From Hydrangea macrophylla (Eukaryota; Streptophyta; Magnoliopsida; Cornales; Hydrangeaceae): a stretch of 64,000 nt of DNA. The stretch lies in NCBI GenBank assembly GCA_033977485.1, contig CM066993.1, positions 68,116,864 to 68,180,863 on the forward strand, written 5' to 3'. The notes beneath the pieces were generated by a model that did not search any database, was not told where the DNA came from, and saw nothing but the letters and a program-made list of their open reading frames with translations. Below, in pieces: positions 22,959-36,500 of the stretch; the first letter of the stretch is position 1; each line of letters starts with the position of its first letter. The position numbers and the translations under genes are program-made.

Positions 22959-24790
22959 AGTTGTGCAATCTCTAGAATCATGGAGGGCGATAGGAATACT
23001 GCTTTTTTTCATGTCGTAGCTTCGGAAAGAAGGAGGTCAAATTCTATTAAGTCATTATCAATTAACGGTCAAGTTCTGAGTGAACCGGGCCAGATCAAGG
23101 ATGTTGTGGCGGGATACTTTAAGAATCACTTCCAAAAAGAGGATGATGTTATGCTTTCGATGCAAAATTATGAGTTTAAGAAAATTTCAAAAGAAGCTAC
23201 GGAATTGATTAAAGATAAGTTTTTAGAGGAAGAGGTAGTTGCGGTCCTAAGGGACTGTGATTCGAATAAAGCCCCAGGGCCAGATTGCTTCAATCTTGAA
23301 TTCATTAAGAGTAGATGGGCAGACGTTAGAGGAGAAATCATGGCTTTTTTGTCAAATTTTCATTCCAAAGAGGTATTGCATAGGGATCTCAATAAGGCTT
23401 TTATTGCGTTGATCCCAAAGGTTTAGTCTCCAACTTGTCTTGGGAATTTTAGGCCGATCAGTCTGATTGGATGTATCTACAAAATCTTAGCTAAGGTATT
23501 AGCTAATAGACTTCGGTCTGTGATCGACTCTATCATCGGTAGTCAACAGACTGCTTTTATTAAAGGGAAGAGTATTCTGGATAGCATTGTGGTGGCTTCG
23601 GAGGTGGTTCACTCCATGGAAAGATATGCTGAAGGTGGGGTGGTATTCAAAGTTGACTTTGAGAGGGCCTACGATTCTGTTAATTAGAATTTTCTCTGTT
23701 TTGTGCTTAAAAGCATGGGGTTTGGGAAGAAATGGGTCCAATGGATCTCTGAGTGCGTTTCATCCGCTTCACTCTCAGTTCTAGTCAATGGGGTACCTAC
23801 GGAGAACTTTGACATGAAGAGGGGCTTGAGGCAAGGTGATCCACTGTCTCCATTTTTGTTTATCATGGTTGCGGAGGGTTTGAGTATGCTTATCAAGTCA
23901 GCGTAAACTTTACAAATCTTGGAAGGTGTTCCAGTGTCTCAAGGGGGTTTGACTGTTTCTCATTTACAATTCGCAGATGATACGTTATTGTTTTGCATTG
24001 CTAAAGCCGATCGAATTTTCTCTTTCAAGAGGTTGCTTCATTGTTTTCAGCTGATATCAGGTCTTAAAATCAATTTTCGAAAAAGTGCTCTGGTGGGGTG
24101 TGGGGTGAAAGATTCTACGCTGAGCTCTTGGGTTGCTGCCATTAACTGCCAAACAGAGAAGTTTTCTTTGAAATACTTGGGATTCCCCCTTGGTTGTAAT
24201 CCGAACAGGATATCCACTTGGGAGTTCATCACAGATTCTATGCGACGATGGCTCGCTGCGTGGAAAAGTAAGCTTCTTTCGATTGGGGGTCGTGTCACTC
24301 TTATCAAGTCGGTGCTGAGGAGCCTGCCATTATATTTTTTGTCCATCTTTCTGATCCCTATATCAGTTGTTAAGAATATTGAAAAGTTGCAAAGGGACTT
24401 TTTATGGGGAGTTGTAAGCGGGAAGGCAAAAATTCATTGGGTGGCATGGGAAAAAGTCTGCATCAACAAATTCAATGGAGGGTTGGGGATTGGAAATATT
24501 CTTGATATGAACCGGGCGTTGGTCTTTAAGTGGTTTTGGAATTTGGGGTCTGTCAAATTGCAGCCGCTGTGGAAACAAGTCCTTTGTTGCAAGTATGGTT
24601 GGCCGTCTGACAAAATCACTTTAAACATACCTCAAAATAGACATATGTCACCGTTCGTTAAGTCTCTGTTCAGGTTACTCAATGGTAGCAATGTTTATGC
24701 TGATATTGCTAGGGAGGGTCTGCGGAAGTTGCTAGGTGATGGGGGAGACATCAGATTATGGGAGGAAAAAAAAATTGCAAGCAGCCTTTT
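22959..24790 (+). pseudogene. L1-type LINE reverse transcriptase, truncated at both ends, three in-frame stops
   Basis: One frame runs through the block and encodes non-LTR reverse transcriptase: MEGDRNTAFFH, NKAPGPDCFN, ALIPKV, NFRPISLIGCIYKILAKVLA, DFERAYDSVN, GLRQGDPLSPFLF, the catalytic FADDTLLF, then SLKYLGFPLG and the WLAAWKSKLLSIGGRVTLIKS thumb region. It is interrupted by TAG (23424-23426), TAG (23685-23687) and TAA (23904-23906). The AP endonuclease half is missing, as in most 5'-truncated LINE copies. Unusually, the 3' end is also missing: it stops at IRLWEE with no zinc finger, 3' UTR or poly(A), and abuts CACTA sequence. Dead copy. Confidence 0.92.
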
Positions 24791-24971
24791 TTGAGCTATT
24801 TCTTTTTAGCACTGCTGCAGTTTTTACTTATTTTTTTTACTCTAATTGTCAAGTAGTGTATTTCCTTATAATTTGAAACTAAATTGTATTGCCTTTTGAT
24901 TTACTAACAGCAATGACCGACTTAACAAGTAGGTTGATAAGTGATTTTTTTTTTCTTCTTTTGATGAAAGG

Positions 24972-27900
24972 ATGGATAAGAGTTGGATTCAACTTAATAA
25001 TAGATTTTCACCTGAGTACATACATGGCTTGAGGAATTTCATGAAGTTGGCACGTGCACGTACAGATAGACTCAATATGGTTCAGTGTCCATGTTCTAAG
25101 TGTAGTAATGTGTCCTTTCAGTATGTAGATATGGTTGAGGACCACTTGTATGAAAATGGGATGGATAAATCTTACACTCGGTGGATATATCATGGGGAGG
25201 CTTTTGAGCCAAACTCAGTTCATGCTACTAATTCTAATGCGAACAATGATCGTGATATCAGAGATCGTGACATGCATGATGTTGGAGAAATGCAAGAAAT
25301 TTTAGAAGATTATTATGCAGCAACATTTATGGGTAATTATGAAGATTATCCATTTAGAAGTGATGGTCAACATGCACATCAAGAGGAATTGTCCCCCGAT
25401 CATGATCCACATGTGCTTGTAGAAGACACATATTGTAATCTTGGTCCTAATGCGAAGGAGAACAACATGGAAAAGTTCTCAAGATTGTTGAAGGATGCAC
25501 AACAAGAGCTTTATCCAGGTTGCCATAAGTACTCTAAGTTGTCATTCATTGTGAAGTTACTCCACTTAAAGGTAACTAATCATTGGACCAACAAATCCAC
25601 AGACATGTTGCTTGATTTGTTAAATAATGTACTTCCCGATGGTAGTGTATTTCCTAAATCCCATTACGAGGCTAGAAGCATAATGCGAGAATTGGGTCTC
25701 GGATATGAGACAATACATGCATGTAAAAATGACTGTGTGCTCTTTTGGAAGGAACTTGAAAAAGAAAAAGAGTGTCCTGAATGTCACGAGTCCAGATATA
25801 AGTATGATGATGGCAAGGGTAAGAAAGTTCCTCATAAGGTACTGCGGTATTTTCCACTAAAACCTAGGCTGCAGAGGTTATTTATGTCACAAATGACAGC
25901 AAAAGATATGCAATGGCACAAAGAAAAACAGATCGAGCAGAAAAATATGTTAAGACATCCGGCCGACTCTGAGGCTTGGAAAGAGTTTGATAAGAAGCAT
26001 GATTGGTTCGCCAATGATCCTCAAAATGTTCTGCTTGGGCTAGCAAGCGATGGTTTTAATCCGTTTGGTAACATGAGTAATGCTTACAGCATGTGGCCAG
26101 TAATGCTTATGCCTTACAACTTACCACCCTGGAAATGTATGAAAAGAACCTTTTCTATTCTTGTCTTTACTTATACCTAGACCAAAGTCACCTGGAAATG
26201 ACATTGACGTGTATTTGCAACCACTAATACATGAGTTGAGAGAGTTGTGGCAAGATGGTGTGGAGACATATGATGCTTTCACAGGGCATAATTTTAAATT
26301 GCATGCAGCGGTTTTATGGACTATAAATGACTTTTTTGCTTATGGAAATCTTTCTGGTTAGAGCACCAAGGGTAAATTGGCATGTCCAACTTGTAACAAG
26401 GAGACAAGTTTTCTATCATTGAAGCATGGTAGGAAAATATGCTACATGGCACATTGTCGCTTCCTACCCAAAAAGCATGCTTGGCAAAAAAGGAAGGATA
26501 TTGATGGTAAACAAGAACATAGGTTGCAACCTAAGGAACTATCTGGGGATGACGTGCTGCGACAACTTGAAAGCATCAATGATGTAAAGTTTGGGAAAGG
26601 ACCACATAACAAGAAGAGAACGCGCACTGCAAATGAATTGAATTGGACAAAAAAAAAAGTATTTTCTTTCAGTTGCCTTACTGGAAAACCCTTAAGATTC
26701 GCCATAATTTGGATGTGATGCATACTGAAAAAATTATATGTGATAATATATTAGGAACATTGATGAATATTGATGGGAAAACAAAGGACAATCTAAAAGC
26801 CCGCTTAGATTTGATGGAAATGGGTATAAGAAGTGAATTGCACTTGACTCCAAATGGAGGTAAGTATGTAATGCCACATGCATGCTACACATTGTCTGCT
26901 GATGAGAAGAAAAGGTTGTGTGAGTGGTTGAAGTCAGTGAAATTTCCAGATGGGTATGCATCAAACATATCTAGATGTGTCAACGTGAAGGATTATAAGA
27001 TTTCAGGATTAAAAAGCCATGATTGCCATGTCCTTTTACAACGGTTGCTCCCGGTAGGACTACGTGGATGCCTTCGAAAAGATATCTATACTGCATTACT
27101 TAAGTTGAGTTTCTTCTTCAAGGAATTGTGTTGCAGAACATTGAGGATGGAAATGCTTGAGAGATTAGAACGGGATATTGTTCTCATAATCTGCAAACTT
27201 GAAAGCATTTTCCCTCCTGCATTCTTTGATGTGATGGTGCACTTAGCAATTCACCTTCCACGCGAGGCAAAAATTGCTGAACCAGTACAATTTCGATGGA
27301 TGTATCCAATTGAAAGGTAATGTCTAAAATATAAATCAAGCGTGTTTAAACTATTATTTATTTTTAAACTATTATTTTTATTAATATGTACTTGCACACA
27401 CTGAAAATGTTTGTGCGCAATAAAGCACGCCCAGAAGGTTCAATTGCAGAAGCCTATATTGACAGTGAATGCTTGACATTCTGTTCAATGTACCTCCAAG
27501 GGGTTGAGACTAGGTTCAATCGAGAGGAACGAAACTGTGATAGAAGTCAAGGGCAACAAGAGGGAAAGTTCTCTATTTTTGGACATCATGTTCGTCCACT
27601 AGGAGCAACACATCGTACTCATCTAAATCTATCGGAACTCACTAAAGCTCGATGGTATGTGTTGAATAACTGCAGCGAAATAGAGCACTATGCAAAGTAA
27701 GTTAATGTATTTATATATAATACTAGTACGAGACCTTATTTATTTGACTGAACATTTTTGTTCTTATATAAACCTATTATATATAGCGAGCACATGCTTG
27801 AGCTTGAGAAACAAAGTGGAAGTAATGTACAACAACGACATGAACAACAATTTCCCAAATGGTTTGAACGACGTGTAAGTATTTAGTTGAATATATTGTA

Positions 27901-28749
27901 TACTGATGCTAAATACTATAATTATACTAATACACATTATGATGTTGTAATTAGATGAAAATTCTGCGGGCACAAAATTCACCTGAAGCTACTGATGAGC
28001 TTTATTCATTGGCTTGTGGTCCTGATCCTCGAATCAAAAGATACTCCGGTTGCATTGTTAATGGGATTAGATTCCACACAAAGGAGTGAGAGAAATATCG
28101 TAAGACTCAAAATAGTGGTGTTGTAGTAAAAGGGGAGCATTAGTCAGAAGATATTGACTTCTATGGTGTGTTAACCGATATTATTGAATTGGACTACTTG
28201 GGAGGAAATCGTGTTTTCTTATTTAGGTGCGATTGGTGGGATGTTGACAACAAGAAGACAGGAATACATATAGACAACCATTTCACAAGCATTAATACTG
28301 CGCGTAATTGGTATAAGGATGACTCTCTTATGTTAGCATCTCAAGTAGAGCAGGTCTTTTACATCAATGATACTAAACTGGGTAATAGTTGGTATGTTGT
28401 ATACAAGACACAACCTAGAAACACATTTGACGTTCTGGAATCAGAGGTCAAAAGGGAAGATGAAGATGAGATGTTTATAAGTAGTACAGAGGCTTATCAG
28501 CAAAGTGAGGCAGCTGAAGTGATTGGGGCACTCCAAGAAGAAGTCTTTGAGTTGCCAATGCATAGAAATGATGTGGATGCATACCAGATTGATGCCAGTG
28601 TTATTCAAGCTGATGTCACCGAGTTGTATAAAGAAGATGATAATTTTATTCCCGATGAAGAAGATGGTGAGGAAGATGATACATTGGCCGAGTATTGCAC
28701 AGACAATGAAGAAAGCTTGCTCAACGATTATGACAGTGACTTAGATTAA
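24972..28749 (+). pseudogene. TNP2-like CACTA transposase, decayed
   Basis: The start MDKSWIQLNNRFSPEYIHGL and Cys pattern CPCSKCSN belong to the transposase-associated N-terminal domain. The tnp2 core follows (KHDWFANDPQNVLLGLASDG, PYNLPPWKCMK, IPRPKSPGNDIDVYLQPL, then NLDVMHTEKIICDNILGT). After it come a DUF4218-like region (GLKSHDCHVLLQRLLPVGLR, FPPAFFDVMVHLAIHLP, VRNKARPEGSIAEAY) and a DUF4216-like tail (DIIELDYLGGNRVFLFRCDW). Lesions: an extra A at 26142-26145, TAG at 26359-26361, an A-run frameshift at 26648-26657, TGA at 28087-28089 and TAG at 28141-28143. Introns are inferred at about 27316-27386, 27698-27785 and 27873-27954. The first has no AG before the downstream exon, which may be another lesion. 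Function lost. Confidence 0.92.
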
Positions 28750-29001
28750 TTAGAATATTTACTTTCAGTGTTAATATACACTAGATGAAATTTCATTTGT
28801 TGTTATGTGAATAACATTATCTCCATTTTCCTAGAATTCTTTCTATTATTTTTTTCTTATTAAATGTAATTCTTCATTTTTAATGATGCCAATATGTAAT
28901 GAATGTGCTTATCTTTGTATTCACCATACACGATGTTGTCTGTATATTACAAGTGCTAACATATACCAACTATTGTTGTTGACACAGGGTTATAGTTGAA
29001 C

Positions 29002-31248
29002 ATGGCACCTAGAAGATGCCGACAGCGAACTCCAGCCATATCGGTGCCTTCATCAACTCCATTATCAGTTGAGAGTCCATCTCAACCTCCTGCTACAAAA
29101 GTTGCTCATAACATGGGTAAGAATGATATCATATAGCCACATTACTAAGATAAATGATTGATGGCTTTTGGTTGTTTTGGGTTGGTCTTGTTTTTGTTTT
29201 TCTAACATAGATGTCAGTTTTGGGGGCTGTCTTTGTGTCTAGGTTGCCATATTAATTAATGTATATTGATGAATAACAATTGACTGCTGTGCATTTTTTT
29301 TGTATATATGTATTTCTCATGGCAGCTTCAACTTCGTCAAGACAAGGACGTGGTAAGACACGAGGGGTAGCACTAGCGAAGTCAATTGATGGAACAGGTG
29401 GGAGGATTAAGATAATTTTCCCTCCTGGAAAGCTAAGACCAATGGGTAACTGGGCGGGGCCTTTGAAATCAAAGCTAGGAGTAATTTGTCGCACTCTTGC
29501 ACCAATCACATACAAAGGATGGAAGAAAATAGAAGCAAGAGACAAACAAATCATGTATGACCGTATTCTAGTAAGAGTAAACTACTTTAAAATTAGTTGT
29601 CCATTCAACTATGGTATTCCTAATTTTGTATTTCAAAATAAATCCTATGCGCTTTACATATTTGTTGTTAATAATTTAGGAAAAATTTGACATGGACTTC
29701 TCACTTTGGAACGTCCGACTAGGGACTGAAAATTACTTAAGTCAGTGATTCAAATCATATCGACACAAGCTCCACAAATACTATAAGAATATCCGTAACC
29801 ATGCTTTGGCATGTCAACGTCCATGTGATGGTATTGCACAAGAAGATTGGGAGGAGATTCGTACTCAATTTAACAGTGAAAGGTTTAAGGTACTAATATG
29901 TCTAGTATTTTATTTTTTGCTTTAATCTATCGCTCTAGTCCATGTGGAGATCTGTACATTTCCTCATCAGCAGAGGCAGAGCATACTCAATATGGGGTGT
30001 CTCTTTTATTTTTTTTTCTTTTTAGTTTTATAATTTGTTGATGGTTATTATAATATTAATCCAAAATTCTCAACATAAGACAAGTACTAGTAGTAATAAT
30101 AATAAATTATGTAGTAGTGGTAGTAGTTATCGTTATCCAAATGTTTTACCGGAACTTAATAAAAACGACTTTTAGTAGTTGGAGATATTACTGAAGATTG
30201 CAAGACACTTGCAAAAAGAAAGAGGCATAGAAAGTGCATTTTTTTTGTAGTGTTAACTCAGCCCACCAATACTGTTAGGGATAATCACTACCTTATAAGA
30301 ATTGTTGGACTGAACTCTTTATTTTAATTTTTTTTTTCTAACATGGCATTTTTCCTAGCCTTAAGTTTTGTATCAGAATTGTAAAAATTTGACACACCAA
30401 GATAAATTGAATTTAAGCAAGGGTGATGGCAAGATATTTTAGTTTTTGTTCAATGTAGGAGCGATCCAAGATAAATGCTGAGAATAGATCAAAGCTTAAG
30501 GTGATCCACTGTGCTGGTTCCAAGTCTTTCACCCAGCTTCGACATGAGAAGAGTGTACGCTATTTGATCTTTTGTAAAATTATATATCATTATACTTTAT
30601 TTGTTAAGTAAGTAACCACAAGCTAATACTATTAAGATATTATGGTAATGACATAGCGAGACTGCACGACCCCAGGAGAGATTGACAGGATTGAGTTTTA
30701 TAAAGTTTGCTATTGGATGCTAGAGAAGGGATGGAGCTCTAAAATAGCTGAGAAAAATTACGTAAGAATAAAATTTTCGTTTTTTACTTTGGTTGGATTA
30801 ATAATGTATTGAATTGTATTACATAAGCATATGTATACATGTACAGGATCAGATGGTTGAAATGAAGTCTCGTCCGACACCAGAGGGTAGTACTCCATTA
30901 ACTTCAGACCAGATATGTGATCAAGTACTCGGAACTAAACCTGGTTATGTTCGTGGACTTGGATATGGAGAGTTGCCCATCTCATCTACCTCATCGGCAC
31001 GTTGTTCATGATCAGAGCTGGAGGAGTCTAGGAGGAGAGTTGAGGATGCTGAGAGACGAGCAAATGAGTTCAACCAACAAGTACAAGCTCAACAAACGGA
31101 GATAGAGGATCAACGACAAGAACTTAGTCAAATGAGGGCTGCACAAAATGAAATACAAAATCAAAATGCAAAGTCAGATGCAGGCTATGTTCAATTCCTT
31201 CGTAGCACAATATGGGCCAATATCTTCTACAAGGTATGAACAAAGGAT
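29002..31248 (+). pseudogene. Second CACTA gene, Ptta/En/Spm plant transposase type, decayed
   Basis: Exons inferred from frame and GT/AG sites: 29002-29116, 29326-29570, 29680-29889, then pieces starting at about 30459, 30659 and 30848. The conserved C-terminal block of the Ptta/En/Spm family is visible ([48 protein letters not shown]), followed by a Gln/Glu-rich coiled coil (EESRRRVEDAERRANEFNQQ). In-frame stops are TGA at 29746-29748 and TGA at 31009-31011. In autonomous elements this product binds the subterminal repeats. It lies 250 bp after the TNP2-like gene on the same strand. Confidence 0.82.
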
Positions 31249-32289
31249 ATACAAGTTCATTTTTAAAGTTTAGTGCACTGTTACAGGAATTAAGGACTTT
31301 ACGTTCAGACAAAAGACAAAAAAAAAGAGGTAGATTATGCTAAATTATTGAAAAGAAGCTATACTAGTTGACGTTCAAATTGTTTGAAACACTAGGAGAA
31401 CCTCGAGGGAGTTAAAGAAACTTGTGGAGAAAGATGGGACTCAAATAGGATATTAGGTTTGAAAATGAGCCTAATTTTACTGGAATGTACACACTTATTT
31501 TTCTAAAAAAGATTAATGTACTTAGCTTTACGTGGACAACATTTTCAATGTGAGTATCAAATGTCTTGATTCAACACCATAATATACTTCAAGAAACTTG
31601 CGAGAAAAATTGTAATTTGAACAGATGTGAATGCTTTCAAACAACATGTTGTAGTACATAGAAAAACTTGTGAAGAAAGACGATACACGGAAATAATTCA
31701 CAATTTAGGAATATATATACATTTGTTTCTTGCAAAGATAAATCTACTTTGGTTATGCATTTGACATTTAATAACAGTTCATAATTTTTAATCTTTGCCT
31801 ATTATATAATTATGTGACATGTTACATTTTTCCTTGTCTAGTGTTAACAATTTTTAAAATTTTGTTTTATTGGCTGGCCATGAACAGGTTCAAACTGATA
31901 TTTGGTTCTTTATCAAGGAATTTCTTCGAGCTTTAGGTTTTTCTTCTTTTTTCTTTTCCCCCCCCCCCCCCCCTTTTTTTTTTCTTCTGGAACTTTAAGA
32001 GTTTATTGCATTTATCTCATGCACTTTTCTATTATGAATACAATGAAAATGGAAAATGGATTTGATGCTTTGGATATTTGTTTTTCTAACAGCTTATGAG
32101 CACGCAAAATGTTTTATACATTTGCTTGGAACATTTGGGGGTTTTTTTTTTTTAATGATGATGAACTTTGTAGTTTTGTTTTCCATTGTTTGGATTGTTG
32201 GATGGCTTGTGAATATTGTGAATTGTATACATATCAATTGGCATGATATTATGGAACAGGGGCATTTATAAATTAACCTGACAATATGG

Positions 32290-32889
32290 CTATGGTGCCA
32301 GAAAAATAAATCTTTAGTGACCAAATTTTATGGTCACTAGTTACTAGCTATTAAAAGCAGCAGACCATTACAACCATATTGTAATTTATTACATCTTTGT
32401 TGGGACAAAATATTCGTTGCTATAAGTTTAATTTTTGTCGCTAAAAATTTATTAAAGCTTAAAAGCACACTGTTTGGGGACCATATTTGGTGGCTAAAGC
32501 TTATCTTTAGAGATGAAAATTTTCGTTTTTATTATATGCTTTTGAGGGACGGAATAAATTGTCATTAAGTAAACTCTTTAGGGACAATGCAGTACGTCTC
32601 TTATTCTCCATTATTGGGGACAAAATCATGATTTTGAGACAAAAATGTTCATATTTCAGGGACATATAAATCGTCACAAAAAATTAAGTTTTGGTGACCA
32701 ATTATTTTTTTGTCCCCTAATGTACAACATTAGAGACGATTCTTTTTTCCGTCCCCCAAAACTATTAGCGTCCAACATGTGGGGACAAATTTGGGACAAA
32801 AAATATCCGTCCCGAATTAATTTTTGGGGACAAAATTTTGTTGTTTGGGACAAAAATTTTCATCCCTAATATGCGAATTTGTTGTAGTG
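32290..32889. repeat. Subterminal repeat region of the CACTA element
   Basis: Dense degenerate copies of GGGACAAAAATTTT and its complement, with GTCGCTAAAAATTT and GGTGACCAA variants, run up to the GTTGTAGTG terminus. Such arrays are the DNA-binding sites for the second CACTA product. Confidence 0.8.
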
Positions 32890-32897
32890 TTTACATG

Positions 32898-33493
32898 TGA
32901 TATGTCCAGAAATATCTTGTAATTGCTTAACCGCCACGCGTTCAGCAAATGACCCGGGGAAGCCGGATTTGAGGCATGGAGCCCACGCTCCCGAGGGATA
33001 CTGCCGTCGTCGATTGGGATACTCGGGCGGTCGTAGTAAGGTCCCGAGGATCACGGCATCAATCACGCTTCCCATCAATTCGTTATATAGCTGTCACTTT
33101 ATCAAGAGAATCAAGGGTTCCCTAAGGGGTTGTGCAAATCTATTATGATTAGATTTAGGCTTCCTAATCTGATGAAGCTTACCATGTAAAGGTGGACTCT
33201 TGCACCTATAAAAGAGCCCACCTACCCTCACAAAAGGGATCCGAAATACCAACTCTCTAAAGATACCAGTACATATTAGAGAAATCACCAATATACACGC
33301 ATATACCCGGCCGGTATTTCTGGTAGTGCCGCCCCGCTTTGTTGGCTCACCAGGCCCGCCGGTGATCTGCTAGTGAACGCGCGTAGACACAACCGTGGAC
33401 GTAGGTCACCTCATTAACGGGGCCGAACCACATACAAACATTCTGTGATCTTATTTCCTTTTTCGATCGCCTTATCAATTTTTGGCATCATCA
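32898..33493 (+). repeat. 5' LTR of the Tat/Retand-like element, 596 bp
   Basis: Identical in length to 48145-48740 and about 99% identical by eye. TATAAAAG at 33207-33214 is the likely core promoter. The downstream part (GCCGCCCCGCTTTGTTGGCT, CCGGTGATCTGCTAGTGAAC) is shared with the LTR of the nested element. Confidence 0.95.
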
Positions 33494-33512
33494 GTTTGGC
33501 GCCGTCTGTGGG
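33494..33512 (+). other. Primer binding site, TTTGGCGCCGTCTGTGGG type
   Basis: GTTTGGCGCCGTCTGTGGG follows the LTR immediately. The TGGCGCCGT start is the type usual in Tat/Athila-group elements, generally assigned to tRNA-Asp; the exact tRNA is inference. The nested element has the same PBS. Confidence 0.8.
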
Positions 33513-33557
33513 AATCGACACGATTTCCTTGTTAACGAAAATCTTTGACTGATCAAC

Positions 33558-36500
33558 ATGCCGAAGAAGAAGGGCAAGAAGACCGCCGATTCAACCGGTC
33601 AGGAGGACCTACAGATCGAGACACGGGCGACCTCCATGACCTCCGACCAGGTCACCGTAGCGCTGGAGCGGCTCTTGGAGGCGCTCATGGCCCACCGTAC
33701 CAACAACAAATAGAGGCGCTCATGGCCCAGCATGAAAAAGTGGTCGGGGACCACGAGAAAGGCCCTTCGTCGGAGAAGCGGCCTGAAAAGAGCGCCCCCA
33801 GTCAGAGGCCTGAAAAGAGCACTCCTAGTAAGAGACCCGCCCGGACGCGCGGAAAAACCAGATCCGCTCCAGGGTCCCAACTAAACCAGGAAAGCCAGGC
33901 CGAGGGAGAACGTAGCCAGCCTGCCAAGCGCCCACAGGAAGGACCTCGGTATGTCCCTCGCCGAGCGCGCCCAGTGGAAGACGCCCGGATCCTCATCGAA
34001 CGGCGGCGAGCCGCAAGGGGAGAAGCATCCGGACGTAAGGTCAGGGAACCGGCCGACGATCCGCCCGCCCTAAGCCGGGAGGATCTCAGGCACAGGCTAT
34101 CCCGAACTCGCAGCAGAGTACTATCCCCAAGATCGACGCACTTTGAGGATGAAGCTTCATCGTCCGACCCTACTTACCACCCGCACCCGGAGTGGAGAAC
34201 CGGGCACACTGATGTCAAAGCCCAGGTCGAGGAACTGCAGCAGCAGATTGAGAGGCTGAACCACAACTCCGGTCACGACCTCACTAATACAGAAACAGAG
34301 TCGCCCTACACTGCCCGGGTGACACAATTCCCGATTCCGCGGAAGTTCAAACCCCCTAATCTCAGCTCGTACGACGGCAAGGGGAGTCCGGTGGACCACA
34401 TCCGCACCTATAAGGCGCAGATGGCACTGGTCACTACCACGGACGAGCTGCTATGCCTAGCATTCCCCAGTACTCTAAAGGGATCAGCCGCACAATGGTT
34501 CCATGCTCTGAAGCCGCGGACGGTTGACGACTTCAAGACCCTCGGCAAACTCTTCATCAGTCAGTTTGTCGGGATGCTGGACCGGTCGCAGCCAGACACC
34601 CAGCTGCTAGCTGTCAAGCAGCAAAAGGGGGAATCTTTAAGGGAATACGTAGATCGTTTCAACCAGCAAAGGCTCTTGATTCGCAACCTCAATGAGACCG
34701 CCGCTATCATGGCTTTCTGCTCGGGAGTTCAGCACACCAAGGTGGCCACGTCTTTTCATCGCAATCGACCGGCAACCCTGGTGGAACTCTCGAAAAGAGT
34801 AGGGAAGTACATAGACACCGAAGAGTTCCTGAAGGCAAAGCGCGCTAGCCAGACAGGAGACGAATCCCCAAAAGCAAAGCGCAAACGCGAGGGATTTGAG
34901 AAAGGTTCGGGAAAGAAGCCAAAGCAGGATCAAAGAGAGGCTAGGGGTCAGCCCCCAACATCTTTTACACCTCTTTCCCGACCCATACATGAGGTGATGG
35001 CCGCCGCAAAGGCGCAGAGGTTGCTTCCGCAGCCTACCAAGCTCAGAGCCCCTCCCGGCAAGAGGAATCGGGAGAAGTTCTGTCGATATCACAAGGACCA
35101 TGGCCATGAGACGGAGGATTGCTTCAAGTTGAAAATAGCAATCGAAAAGCTGATCGAGCAGGGCCATCTTGCCGAGTTTGTCACAGCAGACAGACGACCC
35201 CGACAGGATGCCCGAGCACCCGGTCAGCCCCCTCCACCACTCGGCCACATCAACGTAATCTCCGGAGGAACATCTGGCGGAGGTGATTCACAGTCGGCAC
35301 GGAAGAGGCACGCCCGAGCATCCCGAGCGGATGTATGGCAGGTCCAATCCACCGGCCCCTCACCAACTGACGTTCTGACGTTCTCATCCGATGATGTACA
35401 GGGCCTCCACTGCCCCCACGACGACCCGCTGGTAGTGACACTGTCTATAGCAAACTACCTGGTCCAAAGGGTACTGGTTGACACGGGCAGCTCGTCGGAT
35501 ATAATGTTCGCAGCGGCATTCGACCAACTCGGGATCGATCGAGATCGGCTCCGGCCGGTTGCTACTCCCCTGGTCGGATTCAATGGCTCTAGCATTCAAC
35601 CGCTCAGCACGATCGAACTCCCAGTACTCATGGGGACCTATCCACAACAGGTTTCCCTGCTCACCAATTTCGTGATAGTGGATGCCCCATCGGCCTACAA
35701 CGTTATCCTTGGGAGGCCGACCCTCAACAGAGCACGAGCAGTTGTCTCCACATACAGCCTAACCGTAAAATTCCCGACTCCTCAGGGACCGGGATGCTTG
35801 CGAGGAGACCAGACCACGGCTCGGAGTTGTTATGTTAGCTCGTTGCGTCGGGGGGCAATCACCGAGACTCTGAATGTCCAAGAAATGGATCCCCGGGACC
35901 CGAGGGACATGATAGGGCCTATGGAAGAATTGGAGCAAGTTGTACTGGATCCGGAGCACCCGGATCGGACGATCAACGTAGGCGCGTTGCTGGAGCCCGC
36001 CTTGAAAGAAAAATTGATCCAGTTCTTGAAGCAAAACCAGGATGTCTTTGCTTGGAGTCATGAGGACATGCCCGGGATCGATCCCCGGGTAATGTCCCAT
36101 CGGCTCAATGTCAGCCCAGATTGCCGTCCGGTAAAGCAGAAGCGAAGGGGTATGGCCCCCGAAAGACAAAAGGCTGTAAGTGAGGAGGTCGAGAAACTCC
36201 AAAAGGCTAACTCCATTCGGGAGGTCTACTACCCCGACTGGTTGGCCAATGTCGTCCTGGTCAAAAAGAGCAATGGCAAATGGAGGATGTGCGTGGACTT
36301 CACCGACCTCAACAAGGCATGCCCCAAGGACTGCTATCCGCTGCCTAGGATAGATCTCCTTGTCGATTCAACGGCAGGCCACTCACTCCTTTCGTTCATG
36401 GATGCCTACTCGGGATACAATCAGATCAGCATGTATCCCGGGGACGAAGAGAAGACGACGTTCATCACCGACCAAGGCACGTACTGTTACAGAGTTATGC

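Larger units (their letters stand above)
24791..32889 (+). mobile_element. CACTA (En/Spm) transposon, 5' end lost
   Basis: The right terminus is GTTGTAGTG (32881-32889), the reverse complement of CACTACAAC. It is preceded by about 600 bp of subterminal GGGACAAAAATTTT-type repeats. Inside are a TNP2-like transposase and a Ptta/En/Spm-type second gene, the standard two-gene content of plant CACTA elements, both decayed. I searched by eye for the matching CACTACAAC left terminus upstream and did not find it. The left limit given is where LINE similarity ends. Confidence 0.85.

Noticed and set aside
31958..31973. Poly(C) run followed by poly(T)
   Set aside because: Simple homopolymer, and such runs are error-prone; nothing functional is suggested.
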